A program made the position numbers and the translations under genes. 27,037 nucleotides of DNA from a virus: positions 1 through 27,037 of IMG/VR virus record IMGVR_UViG_3300025276_000178; one strand, written 5' to 3'. The notes under the pieces are model-generated. The model saw nothing but the letters and a program-made list of their open reading frames with translations. It ran no database searches and had not been told where the DNA came from. Below, piece after piece: positions 1 to 9,105 of the stretch. Each line of letters starts with the position of its first letter. Within the stretch, counting starts at the first letter, position 1.

Positions 1-1116
1 TTGGTAGTTAGTTTTTGGATTAGGCTTGTAAGAACTTTCAACCATCTTCTCTTCACGACCTAACTTAGCTCGTAATGATCTTGTAATAAATCCTTCTGCT
101 GCTGCTTGCTGCTCATCTGTAATAGCTGGCTCTACTTGAACACCATTCTTTTTGTATCCCATTACTATAATAGGATTTGCTGCATCAGAGTCTGGATTGT
201 CAGTTGCCCATTTATCAAACTCTTCTTGAGTACCACCTTCAAAACTTTCTCCAGCTGAATTCTGCACACCATTATCAGCCAATACACTTCCTGTTTCATA
301 AGGACTTGCTGTAATAGATTTAGCTTTATCTGATAAATATTTCTCAGCTTGTGGTGTATTCATAAAGTCTTCAATAGTAACTACAGCTCTTGAGCTTCCA
401 TCTTTGCCCATTGATCCTGCATTACCAGCTTTTATGTAATCACCTAATTCTGTTGCAGTATCATTAGTAACTTTACCTACATCTACTTTATTAATTTCTT
501 GCTTACTAATAGCAGTCATTCTATTAATACTAATTAAATCATCTGGCCCTGTCATAAGAACTCCGTTCTCATCAACTCTACCAAATGCTAAATTCCCTGT
601 GTCAGGGTTTGTAACTAACTGCATATTTTTAAGGTTACCAAATGCTTCCATTCTTTCCCCTAAGTATTGTTCTAATGAACTTGACTCTCCACCCTCAAGT
701 CTTTCTGTAAATCTTTGAAAGTCTGTATCCCATGATTTAGCATTCTTTTGAAACTGAGTAAACCCTGAACTTACATTGTTCTTTAACTTCTGAAAATCCT
801 GAGGTCTCATTTCTCCTCGTTTCATTTTCTGTTCTGCATCATAAATAACATTGGCTGCTGAATTAGTTCCATCAATGGTCATATCCATTAATGTTTTATT
901 ATCCAGTTGATCAATATCATTTAAGGCATCGATGTTCTTTTTAGTATCATCATCAATGTCTTTCTTTCTCTTTGCTCTATCGTCTGCTACACCTGTAAAT
1001 GCATCGCTAATTTTCTTAGCTTCTTGCTGCCAGTCTAATCTTGTTCCTTCTTTCTGTTCTACAAAAGTGTCAAAGTTTATATCCCTTTTTGCTTTAGTTA
1101 CATCTACAATAGCCAT
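1..1116 (-). CDS. Putative internal virion (ejection/cargo) protein, 3'-truncated by the window edge
   Basis: The reading frame is open from an ATG at 1116 to base 1, with no stop, so 372 N-terminal residues are visible and the C-terminus lies outside the window. The protein starts MAIVDVTKAKRD and is highly charged (many K, D, E, Q). It looks largely helical, with no membrane segment or recognisable enzyme motif in the visible part. The start follows the stop of the preceding gene by one base (TAA-T-ATG), which suggests translational coupling. Its place directly after a GNAT-like protein and an Ala-rich putative ejection protein resembles the internal-protein cluster of podoviruses, where a large ejected protein comes last. 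The function is inferred from context only; another tail component is possible. Confidence 0.7.
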   Translation of the reverse strand, partial: MAIVDVTKAKRDINFDTFVEQKEGTRLDWQQEAKKISDAFTGVADDRAKRKKDIDDDTKKNIDALNDIDQLDNKTLMDMTIDGTNSAANVIYDAEQKMKRGEMRPQDFQKLKNNVSSGFTQFQKNAKSWDTDFQRFTERLEGGESSSLEQYLGERMEAFGNLKNMQLVTNPDTGNLAFGRVDENGVLMTGPDDLISINRMTAISKQEINKVDVGKVTNDTATELGDYIKAGNAGSMGKDGSSRAVVTIEDFMNTPQAEKYLSDKAKSITASPYETGSVLADNGVQNSAGESFEGGTQEEFDKWATDNPDSDAANPIIVMGYKKNGVQVEPAITDEQQAAAEGFITRSLRAKLGREEKMVESSYKPNPKTNYQ

Positions 1117-1117
1117 A

Positions 1118-2122
1118 TTATATTTCTTTAAATTCTACGTCAATCATATTATAATTAACCATATCATATTCTCCTGTTTTAACAACAGCCTTTGGACTAA
1201 TTTCGTCAGACATAACTCCTTGATATACTCCTTTTTTTCCTTTATATTTAAAACTGTATATGTTTAAACCACTTGGTGATTTACCTATCAATTCAATATT
1301 TTCTTTTAACCTTCTATCAGAATAAATTCCTGAGTTAAAGCCTGGTGTAAAGGTATTGAAACCACCTGAAAACTTATTACTAAACATAGAGTTTTGTTGT
1401 TGACTCAGTAAGCCACCTCCAAAGCCTCCAGTGTTTCCACCTCCAAGACCTCCACCTGGATTAAAACTATTAAGGCTTAATCCTCCAGGTTGGTTTGATT
1501 TTAAACCAGAAAGCATGTTACCTGATATAGATCCTGCTGCTCCTGCTGCTGCTTTTGCTGCTTTACCTGCACCAGTAAATAATGGTACAGCTCCTGCAAT
1601 TGCATTAACAGAACTACCTATCCCAGCAATACCAGCTTGAATGTTTTTAGATCTATTAAGATCTGCTTCAGCTGCAATTTGTTTTTGTTCTTTGGCATTA
1701 GCTACATCCATTTCTAATAGCTGCTGATTAACTGCATCTTTAGACTGAGCTTTAGTTGCTTGTAAATCAGAAATCTGTTCACCCATTGCAATACGAGTTT
1801 GCTCAGCGTTAGCTCCTGCTGCTGCACCTACTCTACCAACACCTGCTGCTAAAGACCTTGCATCTCCTTCTTGTAAAGCTTCTGTGTTTTGTTGAGCTAC
1901 AGCCAAGTTGTTTTCAAACTCTGCTTCATATGCATCTAAAGGAACATTAAGTCCTTCGTAAAAATCTTTTGATGCTTTTGCTTTTGCATCAACCATTGCT
2001 TGCTTAGCTTCCTTTCGAGCTGCTTCTCCTGCTCTCTTTGCTTTTGCAGCTGCTGAAAAACTCATCCCAGTACTTACTACTGCTGATCCTATTCCAACTA
2101 CTGCTGCTGTTACTGCTGCCAT
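1118..2122 (-). CDS. Putative ejection protein with C-terminal S74-type autoprocessing domain
   Basis: This protein has 334 residues. Residues 1-25 form a small-residue hydrophobic segment, followed by Ala/Lys/Glu-rich helices to about 175. A second Ala/Gly hydrophobic stretch spans about 160-200, and a Gly/Asn/Phe-rich linker runs to about 267. The last 67 residues begin SDRRLKENI and continue with a Y-x-F-x-Y strand and a GVMSDEI motif, the pattern of short Peptidase_S74 (intramolecular chaperone) domains. Ser268, Asp269 and Lys273 have the Ser-Asp plus Lys(+5) arrangement used for self-cleavage in that family. The N-terminal two thirds resemble membrane-active internal proteins (T7 gp14-like character), not fibres. 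The gene starts one base after the GNAT gene stop and is followed after one base by the next gene. The S74-type assignment is firm; the ejection role is inferred. Confidence 0.75.
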   Translation of the reverse strand: MAAVTAAVVGIGSAVVSTGMSFSAAAKAKRAGEAARKEAKQAMVDAKAKASKDFYEGLNVPLDAYEAEFENNLAVAQQNTEALQEGDARSLAAGVGRVGAAAGANAEQTRIAMGEQISDLQATKAQSKDAVNQQLLEMDVANAKEQKQIAAEADLNRSKNIQAGIAGIGSSVNAIAGAVPLFTGAGKAAKAAAGAAGSISGNMLSGLKSNQPGGLSLNSFNPGGGLGGGNTGGFGGGLLSQQQNSMFSNKFSGGFNTFTPGFNSGIYSDRRLKENIELIGKSPSGLNIYSFKYKGKKGVYQGVMSDEISPKAVVKTGEYDMVNYNMIDVEFKEI

Positions 2123-2123
2123 A

Positions 2124-2534
2124 TTATATCGTTTTAATCATTTCATGGGTGTAGGTACTCCCTTCAACAAAGCCTACTTTTTTATATACGTTAATTAAAG
2201 GTTTGTTTTTAATTAAAGCATAAACATATTTCTTGTCTAACTCTACAGCTTTATTACTAATCGTTTCGATTAGTAACTGCAAAGCTTGTTTTCTTTTTTG
2301 TCGATCTTTGTAGTATAGATTGGATATAATCCAGTCACACCATACTGCTTTTGAATTTGTAATATACATAAATCCTGCACATATTGGAGTCTCGTTATCG
2401 TAAACAATAAACCCACCTGATCCATCTTCTGGTAAAAAGTCTTTAGAGGGTGCTGACCATCCCCAGTCTTTCCACCATTTGCACAGAATATTATCGTAAT
2501 CAGAATCCTTAAGCTTTATTATATTTAATTCCAT
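2124..2534 (-). CDS. GNAT-fold acetyltransferase-like protein
   Basis: The 136-residue product has the layout of a compact GNAT domain. A central beta strand region (about 40-70, including PICAGFMYITNS and VWCDWIIS) is followed by a basic stretch KDRQKRKQALQLLIETI at the acetyl-CoA loop/helix position. The C-terminal part has N-x-P-x-x-x-V-Y-K-K-V-GF, typical of the last strands of the fold. The usual glycines of the R/Q-x-x-G-x-G/A loop are missing, so cofactor binding may be weak or lost. GNAT-like proteins sit near ejection genes in other podoviruses (T7 gp13 and P22 gp14 are related to this fold, from memory), so a role in internal-protein assembly is as likely as true acetylation. A TATCTTTG element lies five bases before the ATG. 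Confidence 0.7.
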   Translation of the reverse strand: MELNIIKLKDSDYDNILCKWWKDWGWSAPSKDFLPEDGSGGFIVYDNETPICAGFMYITNSKAVWCDWIISNLYYKDRQKRKQALQLLIETISNKAVELDKKYVYALIKNKPLINVYKKVGFVEGSTYTHEMIKTI

Positions 2535-2539
2535 TACTG

Positions 2540-2547
2540 CAAAGATA
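2540..2547 (-). promoter_or_regulatory. TATCTTTG element upstream of the GNAT-like gene
   Basis: The minus strand reads ATTATCTTTG in the 20-base gap between two genes, matching the Bacteroidota -7 consensus TAnnTTTG. Only five bases separate it from the ATG, so a transcript starting here would be leaderless or nearly so. No TTTG at the expected -33 distance is visible. Confidence 0.4.
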
Positions 2548-2554
2548 ATAAATT

Positions 2555-3334
2555 CTAAGGAAAACTTTTCATCACACTACTACCTATAGAAAATAACTCA
2601 ACTGGAATAGTATCTGAATTTGTTAGCGTAAACTGCATGAAGTATCCACGAGCACCAGACGATGCTGCTACTGCATTTTTTATAAATACAATAAACACAT
2701 TATTAGCTGGCACAACACCTGCTATTCCTTGTGGGCTATTGACTGATTCGTCAACTGTAATTGTGTTGTTAACTCTATCTACATTAGTAACCTGTCCAAA
2801 ATAAATAGCAGCAGTAGTTGCATAAACATAATCTCCTACACTTAAAATACTACCTGGTGATATAGGGAACTGAACTATGAGAGCTCCTGGTACACCTGTA
2901 ATTGTACTACAAGTTCCTATACCATTTGCAGATCTCATGCTAAAATTTATAGTGTTTTCATTTGCTCTTAAGTATGTAAACCATTCTCTTTCTTTCTGAA
3001 CAAAATATGTATCAAGCATTGATCCTGAACTTAGCTCTGTAAACAAAGATGTACAAGTCCAAGCTGTGTCACTCTCGTAAGACATTGTCTTAAAAAGTTT
3101 AATAGTCTGTGGTTCTACATTAAAGACAGAAGTTATCTCAGATAGAAATTGTTCATTATAATAATTGTTTCTTGTGGTATTAGTATTGTGTCTATATAAA
3201 TCTCCATTTCTAAAGCTATAAAAATAACTATTCATACCTACCATCATGTCAGGTAGATAAGAATAAAAAGAAGGCCATCCCTTAGAGGATTCGCTATATG
3301 ATAATGTATATGAGTCGTTTGATTGTGCTGCCAT
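2555..3334 (-). CDS. Tail nozzle/stabilisation-like virion protein (259 aa)
   Basis: The N-terminal 90 residues carry a W-P-S-F-Y-S-Y-x-P-D-M-M segment, then Y-F-Y-S-F-x-x-G-x-L-Y-R-H-N, R-N-N-Y-Y and I-T-S-V-F-N-x-x-P-x-x-x-K-x-F-K. I associate this pattern with the terminal blade of large podovirus nozzle/stabilisation proteins in environmental phages. Residues about 164-220 form a beta-rich module (VGDYVYA ... QVTNVDRVNNTITVDE) that recurs in the capsid and a ring protein of this window. The ATG at 3334 directly abuts the stop of the upstream gene (TAAATG), so translation is probably coupled. It most likely works together with the 1602-residue protein in the same tail. No enzyme motif is seen. 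Confidence 0.75.
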   Translation of the reverse strand: MAAQSNDSYTLSYSESSKGWPSFYSYLPDMMVGMNSYFYSFRNGDLYRHNTNTTRNNYYNEQFLSEITSVFNVEPQTIKLFKTMSYESDTAWTCTSLFTELSSGSMLDTYFVQKEREWFTYLRANENTINFSMRSANGIGTCSTITGVPGALIVQFPISPGSILSVGDYVYATTAAIYFGQVTNVDRVNNTITVDESVNSPQGIAGVVPANNVFIVFIKNAVAASSGARGYFMQFTLTNSDTIPVELFSIGSSVMKSFP

Positions 3335-4282
3335 TTAACAAGGTGTAAAGTTAGTTATTACTGAATTTTGTGTAGTCATACAATAGTTAGCACCATTTAC
3401 AACTACCCTCCAAAAACCATCTGCCCATTCTATTACTCCATTAGCATCTGAAAATACCCAGTCATTTACTGCTGGCATTGGAACAGTTCCTGATACTATA
3501 GCTCTATAAATAACCTGAGGGTTTAATGTATTCTGACAAGCATCTTGGCAATCTATACCACTATTAGAATCTACGTTTAAAGGTATTAGTCCGTTAGGAC
3601 AATTTACTTTTAAAGTAAAATCCCAATCATTAGTACCACTGCCTGAAGGCATATCCATTACAAACTCAATAGTATTAGGTGATGAATTAGGTTTTGGTAT
3701 AACCATTATAGATGTACCAAAATTTCCACCAGGAAATAAAGTTACACCTCCAGAGGATTGATTGCTATAAGGCCCCCAAGTTGGTGAGCCACCACCTACC
3801 CATTGACCATTTTGATAATTATAATTAGTTCCTACATAAGAGCTTCCTCCACTACCAGTAGAATTTGTAATTCCTGTAATGTTTTCATCACCAATTAAAC
3901 CCTCACAATAACCTTGAACAGGAGAAGAATATTCAGATGCTGATAAACCAGAATAAGTCCATGTACATCTTACAGCACTATTGTTAGAAACAAAAAACTC
4001 AGCTAACACTGCACCAGATCCTGTGCCTACATCAACCACTAATTTGAATTGACCATACAAAGCACTTGATCCTGAATTTGAAACTGCTTGAGAATTACAA
4101 CCATATATACATGAAACACAATTCTGAACAGTTCCTAAAAGACCTGCTGCCATTTGTCTATATATACCACCCTGAGAATACCATCCATCTGGGGCTGTAG
4201 TTTGTAATTGAGAATCTAAACAAAGAACAGATGCAAGTGCAAAACTGTTTCCATCGTAAAAATAATTTCCTAATGTAGCCAT
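3335..4282 (-). CDS. Cys-rich virion protein of unknown function (315 aa)
   Basis: This is an Asn/Ser/Gly-rich, beta-predicted protein with scattered Cys residues, including a C-x-x-C-x-x-x-C near residues 54-62, C-x-x-x-C near 245, and a terminal Cys. It has no signal peptide and no recognised domain. The last roughly 50 residues (DWVFSDANGV ... DGFWRVV ... VITNFTPC) resemble the extreme C-terminus of the upstream 1602-residue protein (GEVVYTD ... SGYYITN ... GQVIGSGSC), suggesting a duplicated terminal module. The gene sits between the giant nozzle-like gene and the 259-residue gene, so it is probably an accessory tail or fibre-attached component. A decoration or receptor-binding role is conceivable but not shown. 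Confidence 0.65.
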   Translation of the reverse strand: MATLGNYFYDGNSFALASVLCLDSQLQTTAPDGWYSQGGIYRQMAAGLLGTVQNCVSCIYGCNSQAVSNSGSSALYGQFKLVVDVGTGSGAVLAEFFVSNNSAVRCTWTYSGLSASEYSSPVQGYCEGLIGDENITGITNSTGSGGSSYVGTNYNYQNGQWVGGGSPTWGPYSNQSSGGVTLFPGGNFGTSIMVIPKPNSSPNTIEFVMDMPSGSGTNDWDFTLKVNCPNGLIPLNVDSNSGIDCQDACQNTLNPQVIYRAIVSGTVPMPAVNDWVFSDANGVIEWADGFWRVVVNGANYCMTTQNSVITNFTPC

Positions 4283-4295
4283 ATCTATTTAATTT

Positions 4296-7200
4296 TTAAC
4301 ATGATCCAGATCCTATAACCTGCCCATAATTATTTAATTGAACCCAATCATTAGCTCCAGTAGTTGCTATTATATTTGTTATATAGTAACCACTTGGTGC
4401 TGTTGGAGCACCTAAAACACCACACGATAAATCAGTATAGACAACCTCTCCAATTTGAGGAGTACTGCCTGTACCATTCCAGCTCCAATTATTACTTCCA
4501 GGAGTCGTGGTATTAGTTGTACATGCTAAAGCTTGAGTATTTTGTACTGGCCCAAAGAATCCTGATGTACATGCTGGTATACAATTACAACAAGCATCTA
4601 AAGGACTTGTAGTAGAATAACAAAGACTTGCATTATTTACTTCTCTTAAATCCCACACCAGATATAAGTAACTATTATTTACAGGCATTGAAATAGCATT
4701 AGTCGCTACTACTGCCTGATACATATCAGTTTGTGGATTTGTAATTGGAGTAATCTCTGCTGGATTTGCAGCTAATAACGCTGACATTCCTGCTGCTGTA
4801 TTTGGATAAAGTGTATTAGACGATAACCACCTAAACTTGTTTGTTAGTGGATCAAAGTTAAAGTCATCAAATCCTTGTTTTACAGAGGCCATCTTTATTG
4901 ACGATCCTGAGTAAGGGAATACACCAACTGAAGCTTGTCCTGTTTGACTTAAATATTCAGTAGGATTAGTAAGATCTAATGAAGCTAAATTATTCACCGA
5001 TGGTGATGCATTTGATCCATCACTCCAGTTATATTCAAAATGAATAAACAAACCATTGCTGGTACTTGAAGATAACACAACCCTTACAACTGTTAAGTCA
5101 TTTGTTGGAGGACAATTTACTGTAACTCCATAAGAAGCAGTTGCTAATGGTGTAACTAATACATCTACAACATTTGGTGTACCAGCTGTCTTGTTAAAAG
5201 ATAATGTACCAGAAGAACTTACAACACCAGTCGTATTGACTATTCCATTCCAAACCACTTCAACAGTAATACTACCTGAAGTAATAGTGTATGGAACATC
5301 TATTGTACCAACAGACTCTCCTACATTTACTTGATAGCTTAATGGATTAGTAGCTTGTGTTTGAGTAAGCGTAGTTCCACATGGACTATCAGGTTTAGGA
5401 AATGGTATAGCTCTACCATTAGTATTTAATACATATTCATTCATGTAAGGATCAAAGCCTCCTAATTTTTGAGTATGAAGTTGTTCTGCAAATTGGTCTC
5501 TAAACCATGAACGCATTCCAGACTCAGAAATAATTTGCATCTGATCATTTCCTTTTGATGTTCCTCTTAGATTAATAACTGCCGATCTCTTAGCATCCGT
5601 AAAAAACATATCAGCTCCCCAAGCTGCAAAGCTTTCAGGATTAAAACTAATACCATATTCTTCTATACGAGCTATTTGAGTTCCTAAGACTTGAGGAACA
5701 GATGCTATAGCACCACCTCCTGTTGAATCAGTAATAACATTTTTACTGGCTAATACATAAGATACTCTATCTTCTTGTAGACATAGTATATCTGTTTCAC
5801 GAGAATACAAAAGTTGTATTGGCCCAAAAGAAGTTTCGCAATCTTTGTAGTTTACTAACCCTAAATTAAATTCATTTAAATTATTAGAGTTTGCATTGCC
5901 ACTAAATACTCCACTGTATGTCAAACCAGCAAATCTATTAGCCTCTTTAAAGTCTTGATTAGATACTGCTAAAACTCTTTCTCCTAAAAGAAAACTTTTA
6001 GTTGCTGGAGAATCTGTAATTCTAAAACTTTCAACTCCATTACCAAATGTAAAACAATTAGCAAAAGCTAAAGTCACCTCTAAATTAGTACTCGCAGTTT
6101 GACTTACGTCAGAAGCAGATAACCCAGATTTATGATATCGTTTTGAATCTGCTGGATCAACATATATGTCGTACATATCTGAAGCATCATAAAATAAATT
6201 AGGATCTACTTCATTTGGTTCTGTTTCCCATACAATTAAACCACCACCTCTGGTAACTTCAATTCTTGTTCCAACATGACCAGGTCTTTTATCTCCCCAG
6301 AAACTTGAACATCTTGGTATTCCACATCTATTTCTAAAAAATAAATCTGTACCACTTGTAAAACAAAATAATTTTGTAACAAAACAACTTGAAGGAACAG
6401 AACCATTACTTGTATATGGCCCATTCCCATTATTTAAATGTTGAGTACAACTCATACCATCAACTGAACCAGTAGTCATATCTACATTATCTCCATACCA
6501 CCATAAATAGAAGTTAGGATAATCTTGACTTACAGTAAATGTTTCGTCAAATCTATATTTTCTACTTCCACAGTTACTTCCTTTTTGACCTCTCCAGTTA
6601 TCAATGCTAACTCTTACACTTGATCCTGCTGGCAAATCATAAGGGCCAGAAGATCCACTTGTTGCAGGGAAGTTTAAATCATAACTATTTGAAAGATTAC
6701 AATTTGTGCTGTTAGAAGAAGATGATTTATTTCCATAAGCAATAGTTGCATCATCAGCTATAGCTGTATTAAAACCACCTGGCTTTATACACATATATAA
6801 ACCTGCTACACTTGGAGTAGTACTTCCTGATCCTGGGAAAAATTCATCAACACCCCAAGCTTTTATTTCTAATATCTTACAAGTTACTTCAGTGTTTACA
6901 GGCCCTAATGTATCTACCTTAACAATTAGATTCATTCCTGTCTGTGCAATACTTGTATTATCTCCTTCTAATTTAAACCAGAATACTGAAGGATCTTTAG
7001 GATCTTCATAATATAAAGCTGAATAAATAGTTTGATATGTACCTTCACTTGGCTTCATAACAAATTTATATTTGTCTGCCCAATAAGGAGGTAAGTTTGA
7101 TAGTGTTACTTTACATGTGTTTTTGTCAGGAGAATTAGCCGAAGGAACAAATATAGTATTGTCATTAGAAACTAATACAGTAGAAGCTCTACCATAATTA

Positions 7201-9104
7201 TCCATGTATACAATACCTGTTTCGTAATCCCTGTTACTATGTAAACTATAAGTATCAGCAGTTAAAAGATAACCACCTGTACTTGAAAAATCGTTAAACT
7301 TAAAATATTCTACTTGACTTGTTTGTTCAGTAATAACACCACCAGTATCTGTTTCAGCATACATTTGTATTGCAGGCAATTGAATAAAGAATCCTGTTGA
7401 TGTAGTTCCATAACCAAAACCTTGCTGAGTACAAATAGCAGTAGCTGGTGGGTTTGGAGTAGCACATCCAGATGAAATAGAACTGTTTATTATCTGTAAA
7501 GGTGTAGATGGTGGAGCAATAACAGCAGAGTTAAATCTGTCAGTTAATGTTCCTCCTTGATTTGATAAATTAACAGGTATTAAAGGTTGATAGTTAGCTT
7601 GAGCTGTAACCCCTATTGGTTGTTGAAACTGAGTAGAGGAAACCAAATCAGACATACTGTTATATGTTTGAGTTGCAGTAAAGCTCCATGTTAAACTAAA
7701 AGGCCCAGTGTTATTAAATGTTGAATCACCTAAAGGCCCAGTTACTTTTGGATTACCTCCACTTACTCCTGTTGCAGAATCTACATTAACATCAAAATTA
7801 AGTGTTAGTCCTGCTAAAACAGGAAAGTCTAAAACACTCAGGTCAAAGGTTAATTTAGAATTTGGCACTGATACATTACCTGTACCAGATCCAACACTAT
7901 ATGCAATACCCTGAGAAGATACTGGAGGTGCAAATCCTACACCACCAATCTCTTCTACTACATGTTCTGTAGTATATACAATAGGAATTTTTTGATTGTT
8001 ATTATTTGTAATATCATAACCATCTACATAATTTCCGTAAATCAATCTATTACCTTGAATCGTTTGAGCTTTTGCTATCCTTGGAACATTGTCATATTGT
8101 CTTAGTAATTCATCTGATCCTAAAGTTGTAAATATTTTACTATTAGTAAAAGTTAAATTTTGAATTACATCGTTTGCCCAACCTAAATCTTTTTTGTTAT
8201 ATCGTTCTATTACATAGATAACATTAGATGTACTTTCTTTATAAAGTAAATCCACTTGTGTAACTCTTTTAGAGCCAGTGGAAAAAGTAATGTTAGCACC
8301 GTTAAAACGGTTAATCATTCCTGCATTATTAAAGTTATCTAAATCAAACCTAAATGCTCTGGGTTGAAAAGATGGCTTAGAGAATAATGAAGTAGCACTG
8401 TATCCTCCATCTGTATACCTATATCTATAAGCAAAAGCTAAAAATCGTGTCTCCATATAATTTTCATCACCTGGGAAACTTGCAGGAATTACACCTGGAA
8501 CAGGAAGAGGAATGTTACCACCTACCGAGTCTTCAAAACCAGGAGGCTTTACTACAACATTTATATCTTCTTCTTCAATACCATCAACACCTGCAACTGG
8601 ATCATCGTAATTTCTTTTTACGTTAATAGTTCTTGGTGGATTTTTATCGTCTGTAAAAAATAATAAGTTCTCAATTTTGTTTACTCCTGTAACTAAAAAT
8701 TCAGGATCAAAGTTTAAAACAGAAGTACTAACAACATGATATGTTGTAGTGTTAGTATTGGTATCAAATGAAACAATTAAATCTACCTTACCAGTTGGTG
8801 AAGAAATATTATTTGAGTCATGTATAAACCAATATATAGTTTCGTTTATTCCATCTTCAAATGTACCAAGACAAAATGTAGTCCTGTCTTGATTACTTGG
8901 TGGATTAGACAAAGGATTACCATTGTATTCTAAAAAAGTAAGTTGAGTATTTCCTTTAGAATTTTCAACTGCACCTATTTCGGTAGCTTCTGTAGATCCT
9001 AACCTAACATTTAAAGCATTAACATATTCGCCTTGAGGAACTAATCGTTCATCAACACTTTTGTTCATTCTTCCTGCTATAAAATTTGTTCTAATATCTG
9101 CCAT
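4296..9104 (-). CDS. Giant tail nozzle/stabilisation protein (1602 aa)
   Basis: This is the largest gene in the window. The N-terminus (MADIRTNFIAGRMNKS, then VDERLVPQGEY and ALNVRLGSTE) is a conserved start of podovirus tail stabilisation/nozzle proteins in crAss-like and marine phages, as I remember them. The first roughly 400 residues read as repeated short beta strands with Asp/Asn turns, as in a beta-propeller (IYWFIHD, LLFFTDD and VDLLYKE-type strands). A middle beta-rich region with scattered Cys follows, then a propeller-like stretch around 1080-1230 (ADMFFTDAKRSAVINLRG). The C-terminal 110 residues are Cys-rich (ACCNCIPAC). The gene follows the second ring-like protein by one base (TAA-T-ATG). 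It is likely assembled below the connector rings. The exact name (nozzle, muzzle or stabilisation protein) cannot be decided here. Confidence 0.8.
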   Translation of the reverse strand: MADIRTNFIAGRMNKSVDERLVPQGEYVNALNVRLGSTEATEIGAVENSKGNTQLTFLEYNGNPLSNPPSNQDRTTFCLGTFEDGINETIYWFIHDSNNISSPTGKVDLIVSFDTNTNTTTYHVVSTSVLNFDPEFLVTGVNKIENLLFFTDDKNPPRTINVKRNYDDPVAGVDGIEEEDINVVVKPPGFEDSVGGNIPLPVPGVIPASFPGDENYMETRFLAFAYRYRYTDGGYSATSLFSKPSFQPRAFRFDLDNFNNAGMINRFNGANITFSTGSKRVTQVDLLYKESTSNVIYVIERYNKKDLGWANDVIQNLTFTNSKIFTTLGSDELLRQYDNVPRIAKAQTIQGNRLIYGNYVDGYDITNNNNQKIPIVYTTEHVVEEIGGVGFAPPVSSQGIAYSVGSGTGNVSVPNSKLTFDLSVLDFPVLAGLTLNFDVNVDSATGVSGGNPKVTGPLGDSTFNNTGPFSLTWSFTATQTYNSMSDLVSSTQFQQPIGVTAQANYQPLIPVNLSNQGGTLTDRFNSAVIAPPSTPLQIINSSISSGCATPNPPATAICTQQGFGYGTTSTGFFIQLPAIQMYAETDTGGVITEQTSQVEYFKFNDFSSTGGYLLTADTYSLHSNRDYETGIVYMDNYGRASTVLVSNDNTIFVPSANSPDKNTCKVTLSNLPPYWADKYKFVMKPSEGTYQTIYSALYYEDPKDPSVFWFKLEGDNTSIAQTGMNLIVKVDTLGPVNTEVTCKILEIKAWGVDEFFPGSGSTTPSVAGLYMCIKPGGFNTAIADDATIAYGNKSSSSNSTNCNLSNSYDLNFPATSGSSGPYDLPAGSSVRVSIDNWRGQKGSNCGSRKYRFDETFTVSQDYPNFYLWWYGDNVDMTTGSVDGMSCTQHLNNGNGPYTSNGSVPSSCFVTKLFCFTSGTDLFFRNRCGIPRCSSFWGDKRPGHVGTRIEVTRGGGLIVWETEPNEVDPNLFYDASDMYDIYVDPADSKRYHKSGLSASDVSQTASTNLEVTLAFANCFTFGNGVESFRITDSPATKSFLLGERVLAVSNQDFKEANRFAGLTYSGVFSGNANSNNLNEFNLGLVNYKDCETSFGPIQLLYSRETDILCLQEDRVSYVLASKNVITDSTGGGAIASVPQVLGTQIARIEEYGISFNPESFAAWGADMFFTDAKRSAVINLRGTSKGNDQMQIISESGMRSWFRDQFAEQLHTQKLGGFDPYMNEYVLNTNGRAIPFPKPDSPCGTTLTQTQATNPLSYQVNVGESVGTIDVPYTITSGSITVEVVWNGIVNTTGVVSSSGTLSFNKTAGTPNVVDVLVTPLATASYGVTVNCPPTNDLTVVRVVLSSSTSNGLFIHFEYNWSDGSNASPSVNNLASLDLTNPTEYLSQTGQASVGVFPYSGSSIKMASVKQGFDDFNFDPLTNKFRWLSSNTLYPNTAAGMSALLAANPAEITPITNPQTDMYQAVVATNAISMPVNNSYLYLVWDLREVNNASLCYSTTSPLDACCNCIPACTSGFFGPVQNTQALACTTNTTTPGSNNWSWNGTGSTPQIGEVVYTDLSCGVLGAPTAPSGYYITNIIATTGANDWVQLNNYGQVIGSGSC

Positions 9105-9105
9105 A

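Noticed and set aside
932-1267. 111-codon plus-strand frame over the junction of two genes
   Set aside because: It is hydrophobic by chance from antisense A/T-rich codons and overlaps two well-supported minus-strand genes.
4853-4860. Further TAACTTTG match inside the 1602-residue gene
   Set aside because: It is in coding sequence far from any start and encodes Asn-Phe-Asp. A chance match is expected at this composition.
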